Positions 11,301 to 21,937 of a stretch of DNA of 64,000 nt are shown in pieces. Numbering within the stretch: the first letter of the stretch is position 1; each line of letters opens with the position of its first letter. The notes beneath the pieces were generated by a model that was not told where the DNA came from, did not search any database, and saw only the letters and a program-made list of their open reading frames with translations. The DNA lies in the NCBI GenBank assembly GCA_973895155.1, contig OZ316894.1:6262001-6326000 (forward strand), written 5' to 3'. This DNA is from Marsupella aquatica. Lineage: Eukaryota > Marchantiophyta. The translations under genes were made by a program, and so were the position numbers.

Positions 11301-12145
11301 CTGGTTGCCCTTCAGCTTAAAGAACTTAGCTGGAACCTCAAGAATCGCCTCTGCTACCGATCTAAGCCCTTCCTTGCTGAGATATAGTTCGGTGATGTAG
11401 TCTCGCAGCTCGTTATAGCTAGAATCCCTGGTGATGGCTGTCCTTTCGCAATTAACCAGTGCTACCTTGGTTACCAGCTTTGCGTACCTTCGTTCGTAAG
11501 CGGCTTTCTAGGGGCAAGAGTACCAGTAAGTTTCGGAGAACTTAGCACCTACCTCGCCAAACAAGGTCCAAAATCCCAAGGCGATGAGGGTCATACTAAC
11601 CTCGTAGTCCGGTTTGTTGCGTCCACGTTCCCACCTGGCTGGTCCTTTTACGCGGAGGCCTCGCTCGTCCTGACTAAATCTTGCCACATTCCGCTCTTCT
11701 CCCTCGATAATTTCCTCGTAAAGGTCGACTGGATTCAATCAAAAAGGCGAGCGGATGGCAGCGTCCGTGAATTCCAAAAAGGTAAACGTGAGCGAATGGC
11801 CCGCAATGCCATCGGCTCCTCTCTTATGGGGGTGCCCGGACGAGCCCGAGCGTGAGAAGGTCAGGCCGTTTGGTCATTGATAACGAGCTGAAGTCGGCGT
11901 CTCGGTCCAAGCGTGATTCTTCTAACTGATTTTTACTCCGCTGCCGCCACCGTACCTCGGTCATGCGTAATAATCCCTTTCCTGAACTCGTAATTATTCG
12001 GTTATCTTAACCTACTCCTAATCTAATCATAATGGCAACTTGACGGCTATACGTGCTATTCTACGCTATGGCTACGGTCCTAATGACCGTATAAGTCCTA
12101 ATCTACGACCTGGGTTCGGTCAAGTGACACGTTACCCGTGTCACA
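8308..12145 (-). mobile_element. 3.8-kb LTR-type insertion with 5-bp TSD (ATTTC)
   Basis: The insertion starts TGTCGCACCCC and ends CCCGTGTCACA, so it has TG...CA ends with a longer imperfect inverted terminus. ATTTC flanks both sides (8303-8307 and 12146-12150). Removing it plus one ATTTC joins GGA TTT C to CT CTT GTA and restores one reading frame across the junction. Its coding content is on the minus strand (gag-like, see next entry). I could not find two clearly matching direct LTRs, so it may be a non-autonomous or rearranged Ty3/gypsy derivative. The left 0.9 kb has no coding signal. It contains an inverted repeat CACCCCTAC/GTAGGGGTG (8313-8377) and a small hairpin TTCCACCGCTGGAA near 8492. 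Confidence 0.72.
9222..11738 (-). pseudogene. gag-like polyprotein of the 3.8-kb element, nonsense-riddled
   Basis: One minus-strand frame runs from 11738 to TGA/TAG at 9222-9224 (839 codons) without a frameshift. It is interrupted only by TAG at 11508-11510, 11028-11030 and 10863-10865 and TGA at 10926-10928, 10482-10484 and 10431-10433. A further TGA at 11739-11741 lies just upstream, and open sequence of the same frame continues to about 11875. From the N-terminus: a helical domain (NPVDLYEEIIEGEE), a basic linker, a conserved-looking globular block (LERFAHLLWRPC ... IFGLPTGPVPVEIRIWDKEY), then WAQFFYRRFSGELKRAQGG, a Pro-rich tract (residues encoded at about 10270-9990) and a long coiled coil (about 9900-9400). 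No zinc knuckle, protease or RT is visible. Gag-like is an inference from context and layout. Confidence 0.6.
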
Positions 12146-12150
12146 ATTTC

Positions 12151-13803
12151 CTCTTGTAATGGCTGAAGGAGGTTATGGTTTGGCAGATAATTCTGAAAAC
12201 TTACAGGCGGGCACGGGGTTGATTGCATTCAACAAAAATCTGGAAGATGTTGTGGATGATGTCTCCCTACACACGTATCGTGTAGATCCTCCAGGGTTAG
12301 AGTGCAACAGAGGTGTTGAGCAATCTCTTCTGGTTGATGCTTTAGTTCTTCGAAGTGGCCCAATTTTTGATGATTGTGAGGCAAAAAATACACTCGAGGA
12401 TGTCGAGAAGGGGGTGGTGGATTGTGGACCCTTAAAAGAGATTGTTGTGGAGGAGGTTGGGATTGTGGAAAAAGATCACACTCCGATTGAATTTCAATGC
12501 GATGACAATGTTGACTCTCGTAGCACTGAAGTAATAGGAGAGAATGATAACTCATTTTCTCTCACAGCAAATCCAGAGGTGTCAGAGAGGCGAGTCGATC
12601 GTGCGGAGGCAACCAATGAGGCAGGTGCCAATTTCCTCTCTCTTGTCTCAAGTCATAAAGTTCTAAGCATAAACAAATGTCCTCTCCCATCTCCGGATCC
12701 AATGGATAACAAAATGAGGATTGACAATTGCCTCAGTGATGTTTTGGATCAGGATGCGGTTCTAGTTAGGACTAATGGGTGCCTAATAACTCGTGGACAA
12801 TGATTTCTGCGCAAGACGCGTGTAGAGGGATACAGACGGGGTATTTGATTTCAAGTGGTCTTTGGTCAAGACTGTTGCAATGACTAACCATCCGGACTCG
12901 ATATTTTTATGTTTGCAGAGTTTGTTCCCAAACTCCACTAAGAGATCAAGCGAAAGCTCTTGATTTTTTACCTTAATAAGGTTTGTTTTGATTCCGTAAA
13001 GAGTAAAAGCTCCCGGACCATTTTGGAGGCTCACATCTGTGAGGGGCGTTCACTGGGGAAGACGGGGCGGGAACACATTTATGTATGTGGAGCGTCCAGG
13101 ACTTCACAAATTTTTACAAGTGATTTTCAAGTATTATGATGTCGCGATATGGACTTGCGCGGGAAGGCCGAGAACAAATGAAATGATGGATCTTGTTTTC
13201 AACGATGCTGAACGAAAGCAGTTCAAGTTTGTATTCACCCAAGAAGAAACGTTTGACACTGGCTTTTTGAGGTCAGATATTACGGATGGGAAGGCAAACA
13301 TACTTCTCAAGGAAATCCAAACTGTTTGGGATCGTTTTGGCAATAGATATGGTCCGACAAATACTGTTCTCATTGATGACTCTCCTCTGAAGTGTTTCGC
13401 GAATCCAAATGTTAACACGTTGTTTCCAGTTCCATTTGTTCACAACATGGGAGGCAACACTTTTCTGATGGAGATATTGCTTCCACTTCTTCAAAGAATG
13501 CACAATGCTTTTGATGTAAGACACTTTCTGAATGTTAACTACCCAAAATGGTCCGCCTACAATAAGGGTGAAGCCCAAAGGAGGCATTGTGATATCTTTG
13601 CAGGACTCACTCAAGCCTGGGGGCACCGCGTTGCTGGCATCGTCGATAATTTCACTGTCCTTGATCACTCGGCAGACGAGATTTCCTGGGAAGTGAAGCA
13701 TACCGTGCAAAGTTTGCCACCGGTGCAGGATATGAGTGACCGTGACATCAATTCAATTGCTAAAGGTCTACTTGGAGATGGTTATTCCGGCCTTGCAAAA
13801 TAA
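12151..13803 (+). pseudogene. linker and FCP1/NIF-type phosphatase domain, 3' part of the methylase-like gene
   Basis: After the insertion the frame continues FPLVMAEGGYGL through an acidic linker to TGA at 12801-12803, then to a donor at 12841. The acceptor at 12917-12918 restores phase 1. The next exon reads EFVPKLH, TAA, EIKRKLLIFYLNKVCFD, the spot where NIF/FCP1-like phosphatases carry the DLNG catalytic loop; here the nucleophile Asp is Tyr. A 1-base shift near 13075 leads into an open frame 13039-13803 with ERPGLHKFLQVIFKYYDVAIWT, NEMMDLVF, VLIDDSPLKC and NTLFPVPFVHNM, clear hallmarks of the NIF-like domain. Known: these enzymes dephosphorylate Ser/Thr on partners such as the RNA polymerase II CTD. 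The copy is dead by several lesions. The methylase linkage is shown only by the restored frame. Confidence 0.68.
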
Positions 13804-16019
13804 GCGGCAATTTGTTTGGGAAGTCCTAAAAACTAGGGACCTTACTTCTAAGTTTAGAAACTTGTATCCTAAAGACACTTGCAACCGAGATAGAAAGCTT
13901 GTAAGTCAGGAAGTAGACTTACTTGCTCAAATATGTTTTACAGTAGCAACACACATTCAATGATCGTTATTTAAAAATTTGGAGACTTGTAATATTGAGG
14001 GGAGGCCTATTACAAGTAAACAATTGTTATGGACTTCTGTATGGTTCCCGTTAGTGGGTGACAATGAAAATGTGACATTACTCATGTGACTATTCTCCAC
14101 CAAATTCGTACGCCAAAAATGTATTTTACATGGATTTGGAAATTTCAACTGGTGTTTAGGAAACTTGAAAGAGTGTTCTAGAAATTCCAGCTCCAAGTTT
14201 TGGAAACTTCATTTAAGGTTGTTGGATAATGTATTTATTTAATTTGGAAATTTTACCAAGCCACTTTGGAAAAAAGAATTTCCAGAATTAGTGAAATCAC
14301 TGATCCTTGCTTCATTGCTGATTTGTCCTTGCCCATAAAAGTACTTATATTCTTTGAGCTGCAGTTGGGTAGGTGCTACGACAGTTGCGGTTGAGGAGGA
14401 GCTGTTCGCTTGTTTGTTCTTTCAAGTTTTGGTGGCTGTGGTGTTGAGCTTCTCAGGAGGGCAAACAACTGCCCTTTTTTTGGAGCTTTGAAATAGGTAG
14501 GTGATCTCCCTCCAATGTCAAGGTTGCATTGTCGTTGCTTAGTTCATACCCAATTCTTTTTCTTAAATCATTTGAGTGTGTTTGTACCTGCATGCGGTCA
14601 GACGTTGTTTGCAAGTTGTGAAAATTCTGTGCATAACTGCTGCTTGTCTATACTTCCCTTTTGTTGCATCACTGCCCGCATTGCTCAACTCTAATCCCTG
14701 CTATGTTTGTTCCTCTGGTTTGCTTCATGTGGCCACACAACTCAGCAGTTTGTATTTGTTGTTTCTTGTCCATGGATGTATAACTTCACATTGACTTACA
14801 TGTCTGTATTTCTGCCCGACCCTTTTAGATTTGGAGAGGAGACAAACAAGATTACCATTGTTCATTGTGCTTTTTTTCTCAATTGCTTAGTCGTTTGCTT
14901 TGTTATTCTTGCCAATATCTTGCTGTCGATAATTGTAACTGCTAAAGTCTGGTAATTGGTAATTGGTATTTCATTTCATTTGTAGTTTGTTTCTCTGTTT
15001 GTGCTACATTGAATGATCTTGTTGATTGTTGTGTGTTCCGTCATAGTTCCTGTTTTTAGATATTTGTTTGTAGAACAATTTCCGATAACACAATTTAGAG
15101 CCTTTGCTAAAATAATGTGGCAACTACGTAATGGCTGAATATGAATGTTTCCCTTTGCCCTCAAAGCATGTTGCTAAGATTGACTAGCACATCCCATTAT
15201 TTAGCCATCTATAAGCTCCTTACATTGTTTGTCTTTTGAGCAATGTTGGTGAACTGAGCTCTTGCGTTGCCTGAGCTGCTGTGTTTGCTGAGAAGCTCAA
15301 AGAGTTGCGGTCAAGGAGGGAGCTAAAGGCAAGGACAAGTTGCCGTTGGGGACAACCTGTGTCCAATGCACGGTTGTAGCTCAATCAACTACAGCCAGTT
15401 GGAGCTACAGGCCGGTTAGTTTTCTGCATCTTAAACCAAAACCATGTTTTGTGCTAGCTGCCAACTACCACACAAGATCTGGTGCCATTTCTTGTTGGTG
15501 CAACGTCACATCGAGTCTTCAGGTACTATCCGATCCTAAAGGGCTTCCAACAGGGCCAGCTGTGACCAAAACCCATGTATTGTCTCCAGCACTAGAGCCC
15601 CAATGTGGCTGGAATTGCATTTGTTCTATCCTCTTACATTGAGTAGCATATGTTTTGACTTAAACTTGATTTTGAATGTGGCCTTTCGTATGATTTTTTG
15701 CCGACACATCGTCCAAGTCTGTCACTGTGTTGGTTGATTTTTATTGGTTGGATTGGCAATTTGCCCTTTCTTTTAGTTTAGTTTGGGGATGATGTCTCAA
15801 CCGTGCATCAATTTGTTCTTTGTGCTATGAACTCTGTGATGGATTGTTGTTGCTCACCCCTCCTACACATGAAGAAGGTTGACACCAGTGATTCATTTGT
15901 ATGAGTAATTGGAAGTCTAAATATGTTATCGACCATGGAGGATTTCTTGTTTTTTTTGTTTACTTAGTTTGCAGCTCAGTTCAAACTGCGATTGCTAATA
16001 TGCTATTTGGTTATTGCAG
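13804..16019 (+). other. degraded 5' part of second Transposase_24-type locus / non-coding
   Basis: No intact gene. The 24-bp word shared with 2866-2889 lies at about 15197-15220. AT-rich DNA with weak exon-like islands (for example about 15270-15420) precedes the recognisable last exon at 16020. I infer that this stretch is the eroded upstream part of that locus. Confidence 0.35.
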
Positions 16020-16570
16020 AGTTTACCAATGTACTGAATACCCTCAGTTTGAACCCATATGAAGAGTTCATAGAAGTTGCCAAAGGCGGTGAGAATGGAT
16101 GGGAAACAAAGGGCCACATGGAGACCCAAATTCCATCACAAGCAGGTGACATGCAGGATGTGACCATGGACGCTGGAGCAGAAGTTGAACTTTCAACTGC
16201 TGGGAGACCTACTCGGAAGGTGAAGAGTCGGGCTTGAGCAAGTGGTAGAGTGACAGCGACAAAGAAGCGTAAACCTGATGCACAGCCTGAGTATATATTG
16301 TTATCGCCACAACAAGATGAGTTGTGTGTAGGGTTTGGAAAACTGCGCCTTGAGCATATTACATTCCATTGCAAATAAGTGTCACCAGGGTATTCTGTAG
16401 TGTTTAGGGTTAGGGTTTAGTGTTGTTGACAAAGCTTGTGAAGCCAAAGACCCCTTTATCAATTCCTAATTTGAATGATGACCCGCCACAGACAACTATT
16501 GTAGATGCTTTGAACTCTTTGGTGTTGTGGCCAACAGATTACATAGGGACAGCTGAAATGTGTGATCTGT
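16020..16570 (+). pseudogene. second, decayed Transposase_24-type locus (C-terminal part)
   Basis: An acceptor (TTATTGCAG, 16011-16019) leads into EFTNVLNTLSLNPYEEF and a Lys/Arg-rich tail ending in a TGA near 16237. The same frame then continues with KKRKPDAQPEYILLSPQQDE and GKLRLEHITFHCK to TAA. After a frameshift it resumes KPKTPLSIPNLNDDPPQ and IVDALNSLVLWPTDYI. The order and the DDPPQ...SLVLWP signature match the DUF8039-like tail at 6370-6558, so the two loci are paralogues. Stops and shifts make this one a pseudogene. A telomere-like TTTAGGGTTAGGGTTTAG sits inside it at about 16405. Confidence 0.6.
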
Positions 16571-17205
16571 AGTTCTTGATACTTAAAACAGATGCATGAT
16601 TGGTGCCAATGTCACCAAGATATTTCATAATGCAGAATTCAATTCAGATTCCCTGATCCCTGGGCCCTCACTTCGTGTAAAAGAAGTGGACCCCCCTGCG
16701 ATCGGGCCCTTTTCCTGTTTACCCCTTGTTATTTCCATTTTACTATTAAAAGTTCCCTTATTACCGGTAATAATTATAATTATTAGTTCAAAATTAATAA
16801 AAACTACCCTTTGAGCGTTCGCACGTCCTCCATGTATTAGTTAAGACTGAGGGCCTAGGGTCCCTGATGTTTCCACTAATTATGTTGTGACAACTTTGAT
16901 TGTATGAAATTATGCATGTGTGTTCAATAGTCAATATGAGTTCTAAGATTCTAATAGAATTATCTTGTCTATCCTGTTTTCATGTAAGACTTGTATGCTC
17001 ATGCTTTGATTTTTGGGATGTAACGAGTCAACTTTCACAAGTCTCAATTTGTCGGTTATGGTCATGGTTCTAGTCCTATGTGCAGACCGCATGTGACTCA
17101 GGTCGAGTCAAAATTTTGACCACTTGGTCAAAGAATACTTCAGTATGCGGTCGTTAACTAGACTACTGAGTCATTTTGGGTCATTAAGTTATGACCGTTG
17201 TATAT
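16571..17205. other. non-coding DNA between TE loci
   Basis: Contains AT-rich runs (16735-16805) and no frame with conserved content. Repeated GAGTCA/TGACTC words at 17090-17185 resemble CACTA-type subterminal words, but no terminus was found. Confidence 0.3.
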
Positions 17206-20200
17206 GTCAACACCTTGCAATGGGGCTTAACTCTCTACTAGAATTAACTTCACCACTTATGCCCCTTCTTATCGTTGTCCGGGTTCCTAGGACGGGTGAA
17301 TAGCAGGACAGGAGGTCTCTTTCTCCTTAACTCTCTTTTTTCTCACTCACACACCCGACTGGGTAATTTTATTTCCACCGCTGGAAAGATCACCTCAAAG
17401 GGTGGTTATCGCTCCCTTGCTTTCCCGCTGGAAAACACTCACACAACCCCACTCCCGATCTCAACACGGCAAGTGCCCACCCACAAGTTGTCCCCACAAA
17501 CTCCCCATGTGGCTGCCCCTCCAAGAGTTCCCTCCGCTTACTTCACCATGAGCTTCAAGACCATCACTTCCTATCTCAACAAGGCAAGTGCTTGGTCCCT
17601 CCGTCACTCCCTGGCTTCAAGCCTCACCCCTCTTGGTGTTGAGTCACACCTGAGCTTGCATACACACTCACTGGATTCAAATAACCGTTGGATAGACACT
17701 TCAAAACTGAGGCTTATGCATGAGCCTTTACTGCAAGGAATGGTACAAGATTAGATCACAACACTTCCCCCTACCCTCTCCTTGCTGTCTACCTAGTGGA
17801 CTAGTCCCCTATCCACACTCTCTAGTGCCTTAAGCCAATGTTGACTCTCCCTAAGTGAGATCTCAGCCCCCAGGCTCTCAGCCTTCAGGAGAATGTGCAA
17901 GTGAACAAGTGAGGAGACAACCCCCTGGTTCTCCTCTTTATTTCAACACCCCAGGGCTCCAAACCAACCCAAGCCAAACCAAACCAGGCCTAAGGTGCTA
18001 ACTCAGGTTAGTGGTCACCCTGGAACTTAACCCAAGCGTAACTACTTTCCCGCTAATCCTTAACCCGGGTTAAGTTTCTATCTTAACCGCAGGTCAACTT
18101 AACTACAACCAGTACTCTGGTTTCCACACAAGACCTGAACAGCGGCCACCTCTTAGTGAGACAAGAAACCAGGGTACCCCCTTGGTAACTCTTACAACTA
18201 ATCGAGTTGTAAACTGACTGGAACACAATATTTCTCACGATAACAACTTCAAGCTCGGCCTACACCTGAGGATTAATATGTCACTGAGTTCCGGGTTACC
18301 ACTGAGTCTCGGGTTTTGCCGCTGAGACTTGGGTTACCACAGAAACACAGGTCAGCTTTTACACAGTTGTAAACTTACCCGACTAGGACAACTACCGCTT
18401 GAGTTGGTTCCAACTAGAATGTTGGCATTAGCAGTTATTCTATGGCTACTGTGCGAGTGCAAGGCCGAGCTATCTAGCAACAACTCATTGTATACCAGCA
18501 CCCATCAAGTGTTGGGCTTCATAATAGTCCAACAACTTATTACAAATATATAGTGGTTTTCCAGCCTTCATGAAAACTCCTTAGCATATCCTATTGGGAT
18601 AAAAAATGGTCTCTCAGGCCTTCATGAATTCGAGGCACCCCTGTTGGGCCCTCCTCTGGTCTTCCTGGTCCCCTACTGGCCTCGACCCGGCTCCAAAAAG
18701 TCCCTCAAACCCGGTTGCAGGATGTCGCTTTAGTTTAATTAGAGTTGTTGTGAGCTATTCAAACGAACAGCTCAAAAAGCTCTATTGGTATCCCAACTGA
18801 AATCCCTAGCAACCAACAGGTCTCAGGTTCAAAACTTGCCGCCACCAAACTCACCAGGTAAGTTTTTCCTAAGCCCTACTCGTGTGTTTTTCTTTTCCTT
18901 CCCAAAGCTTTAGTAAGCGGCCGCGAGCTGCTTTATAGTTGCGAGCTCCACAGCCAGGAGCACGATTGAAGCGGCGAGGAACTCCCTCCCCATAGCAGCA
19001 AACTCCATAGCCAGGATTTCAGCCCCTCAACAATCCCCATAGCCAGCAGCACCTCCCTGGTAAACAACTACTTAGTGAACATCACTCAGCAGCAAGCTCC
19101 ATTGAATACACAATCAACAGCACAGAGCTTATCTTCAGCAGTCCAAAGCTGCTTACTACCACTGCAGTAACACTCCAAGCTCTCAGCTTTGATCAGCCAG
19201 CTCATAGCAACAAACTCAATTAAACACGAACCTCCTTTGATGCTTCAAACTTAAATTGAACATCGAGCCTCTTCAGTAACATCGTAGCAGCACTTGGCAG
19301 TAGCGAGCTCCTGAGTGGCACCAAGCTCTCAGCATCGAGTAGCAAGATCAAGCTCTTCTTTCATCAACGCAACACCTAGTTAGCAGCAAGCTCTATTCAA
19401 TACATGCTCAGTACTACGCTCATCTCTAGCAGTTTGAAGCTGCTCACTAATCCCAGCAACAAAAGCTCTTTGGTAGAGTAATCAGCCATTCAATTCAATT
19501 GCAAATGGCAGCACTGCAGCAGTGAGGCTCAATTGAATGGCAACATTGAATCTCCATCCACCCACTCCTCACCCAACTATCTCCTTATCTCCCTGCCTGA
19601 AATCAAGCTCCTTGTGTGTGCTCTCCGGATTTCATGAGTCAACTCTAATTGTCCTTATGGAAGGAGTTGATTTTGCCTAACTGCACCTGGCTCCCATCCT
19701 GTTGGAATTTTGTTGTTTCCCCATCACTGCTACGTAGGTTTCTTTTGAAATCTTGTCCTTATGAAAGGGCTTAGGTGGTGACACCTGGCCTTTCTCACTA
19801 ACCCTCATAGCATTCTTTCATTGTAACTATTCCATTACTCCTACGGTATCCCATTTGAGTATACTTATAACGGGATCCCGGTTTCATAAATCTCCAGCAA
19901 TGTGCCCGGACCTCTGTTTTACTTGAATTTTTTGCTAGTGAGCTCCTTGAACCTAAAACTAACTACTTGCTAAATTCCTAGCTCTAACTCTATTCTGAGA
20001 CTTTTATCTAAATCTGCTAAGTCGATCGTCTTTTTTATTTATGGTCACTTTTATTTAAACTACTAATGTTAACCTAATAAATTCTAACCTAACTTGTCTT
20101 TTCCTAACTCGTTTAGGTAACCCATACTAAATCAGCTTGACCCCCTACCACTTACTATTCATCTCTTTGTTCTCCTAACCGTAATTTATTGCTAACCATG

Positions 20201-20272
20201 GTTACTTCTAACTGTAGTTATGTCATTTGTAACTCTAGTTTAAACAACTACTACTTAATTTGGCATCCGACA
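17206..20272 (-). mobile_element. LTR-like region beside the Ty3/gypsy integrase (left limit uncertain)
   Basis: The integrase to the right is on the minus strand, so its 3' LTR should lie here. A purine run on the minus strand (GAGAGGGGAG, complement of 20276-20285) resembles a polypurine tract, and TGTCGG just after it (complement of 20267-20272) could be the LTR start. The left end is not resolved; 17206 is a guess at a TG...CA partner. The stretch is Pro/Ser-biased in all frames with no conserved protein. It holds two small hairpins, TTTCCACCGCTGGAAA near 17370 and TTTCCCGCTGGAAA near 17420, and many degenerate copies of an AGCTCC/CAGCAGC word between 18930 and 19560. A B-box-like AGGTTCAAAACTT at about 18820 suggests an old SINE. 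Confidence 0.4.
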
Positions 20273-20310
20273 TAGCTCCCCTCTCAAGTGTGCAGCGTCC
20301 ACGCAAACAC

Positions 20311-21572
20311 TCAGTCTCCCTGCTCAGAATACTTTTTTAGACGATCATAGTGTACCCAGATCGGGTAGACCTCTCCAGTGATCGTGGCGACTTCCACTGA
20401 TCCGTTGTTGAAAATCTGTTTGACCACATAGCGTCCCAACCAGCGAGTATGGAGTTTTCCTGGAAAATGTTTTACTCTGCTGTCACACAATAGCACAAGA
20501 TCGCCATTGACAATGTTCACAGGCCTCACCTTCTTATCATGGTACTTCTTGTTGCGGGCTTGCTGCTTTATTAGTGTCTCAGCAGCTTCTTCTCTATTTT
20601 CCTCTAGCAGCTCCAACTGATATGCTCATTCCTGCTGGCTGCTCCCCTCTGGCATTCTGTCCCCGAACAGAGTTCTCCATGTTGGTATTGCAAACTCCAC
20701 TGGCACAACTGCATTCTGGCCAAAGACGAGATAGTATGGAGTCTTGCCTGTTGTAGTCTTGTAAGCCAAGTTGTATGAATACACAGCAGAGTATAGCTTG
20801 TAGTCCCAAATAATCACTCTTGTGACTAGCTACAGTGGTGTTGAGGATCCTTCCAATGATACCATTAGCTCGCTCAGTCAGGCCGTTCGCCTTTGGATGA
20901 TACGGTGTAGTCTTTCTGTGCTTCACCAAATAATTTGCAGTCATCTCCTCAATTACCTCATTCAGAAAATGAGTTCCTTGGTCACTTACCAGCTCCAAGG
21001 GTGGCCCAAATCGAGTAAAGATATGTTCATACAAAAATTTGGCTGTAATTGCGGCATCATTCTTCACAGTCGGTAGAGCCTCGACCCACCTAGTAGCATA
21101 GTCAGTGGCCAATGATGTACCTGCACCTTCTTCGTCTGGTCACAGGTGTGATGGGTCCCATGAAGTCGATTCCCCACTTTTCAAATGGTGCGAGCGGCAA
21201 GATTGGATTCAAAGGATGGTGTCCGGACATTCTCGGTTTTCCCACTCGCTGGTAGGCATCACAGCCTTGAATGAAAATTTCCCACTCGCTGGCAGGCATC
21301 ACAGCCTTGAATGAAAAGAGCACATCCCGGTGCAATGTCGGCCACCAATAGCTTGCATCTAAAATCTTTCTTGACGTTACCACGGCAACATAGTGTCCAC
21401 CTGCTTCTTCCTCATGTAGTGCTCTCATCACCACATGAATCTGGTTCTCCTCCAAGCATCGACGGATTGTACTGTTAGCTCCCTGCTTGTGAAGGACGTT
21501 GTTGAGCAGCATGTACGGTGCTGCCTTCCTCAAAAAAACAACAGCTTCTTCTGCATTGAAGGTCTCCGGCAC
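20311..21572 (-). pseudogene. Ty3/gypsy integrase (RNase H end to C-terminal domain), frameshifted
   Basis: Minus-strand translation gives the HHCC-type zinc region (RALHEEEAGGHYVAVVTSRK, YWWPTLHRDV, CDAYQRVGKP with Cys to Tyr in the last pair) and the DDE core: GIDFMGPI, then after a shift ATDYATRWVEALP, LVSDQGTHF and KANGLTERANG. After another shift come NLAYKTTTGKTPYYLVFG and finally a C-terminal domain ending HTRWLGRYVVKQ and VHYDRLKKY. At least three frameshifts make it inactive. A 42-bp direct repeat near 21239-21320 adds about 14 residues inside the zinc region. Integrase would insert element cDNA in the nucleus. Reverse transcriptase and gag are missing; the piece is truncated at about 21600 by a CACTA-like end. 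Confidence 0.85.
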
Positions 21573-21599
21573 TCTGCCGGTTGTTAGGTACCTGAAAAT

Positions 21600-21937
21600 A
21601 TAGCACCAGTCATACGTGCGAAATACTACTCTTTCTCACTGACTGTTTGTGACTAATTCATACCTTGTCTTGAGTCATGAAAATGACTACGTTGCAATCA
21701 TTTCTAAGACTGTAGCACGTTCTCATCCAAAAGTGCACAAGTACAGATCTGGTCATTATTAGTCACAAAATGTGTCTTAAAGCCTAGTCATAGAGCTGAT
21801 CACTCGATTTCAGTCACTTTAAATAAGACTCTATGTTGAAATTATGACTGGTTTGATACCCCCCGAACTTTAGTCACAAGGAGTCATGGGCAGTCCTAAA
21901 ACCTAGTCATATAACACCCCGGTTTCTACTAGTGTGG
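21600..21937 (+). mobile_element. CACTA-type terminal region, second copy
   Basis: Ends in CCCCGGTTTCTACTAGTG (about 21920-21937), the complement of the canonical CACTAGTAGAAACCGGGG. The preceding 300 bp are dense in AGTC/GACT words (AGTCATAAAG, TAGTCATAGAG, AGTCACAAGG), like the subterminal zone at 6850-7329. The body of this element was not recognised; it may be a short non-autonomous derivative lying against the integrase remnant. Confidence 0.55.

Noticed and set aside
17275-17754. Plus-strand frame of 159 codons
   Set aside because: Ser/Thr/Pro-rich, no domain, and lies in LTR-like DNA beside an integrase on the other strand.
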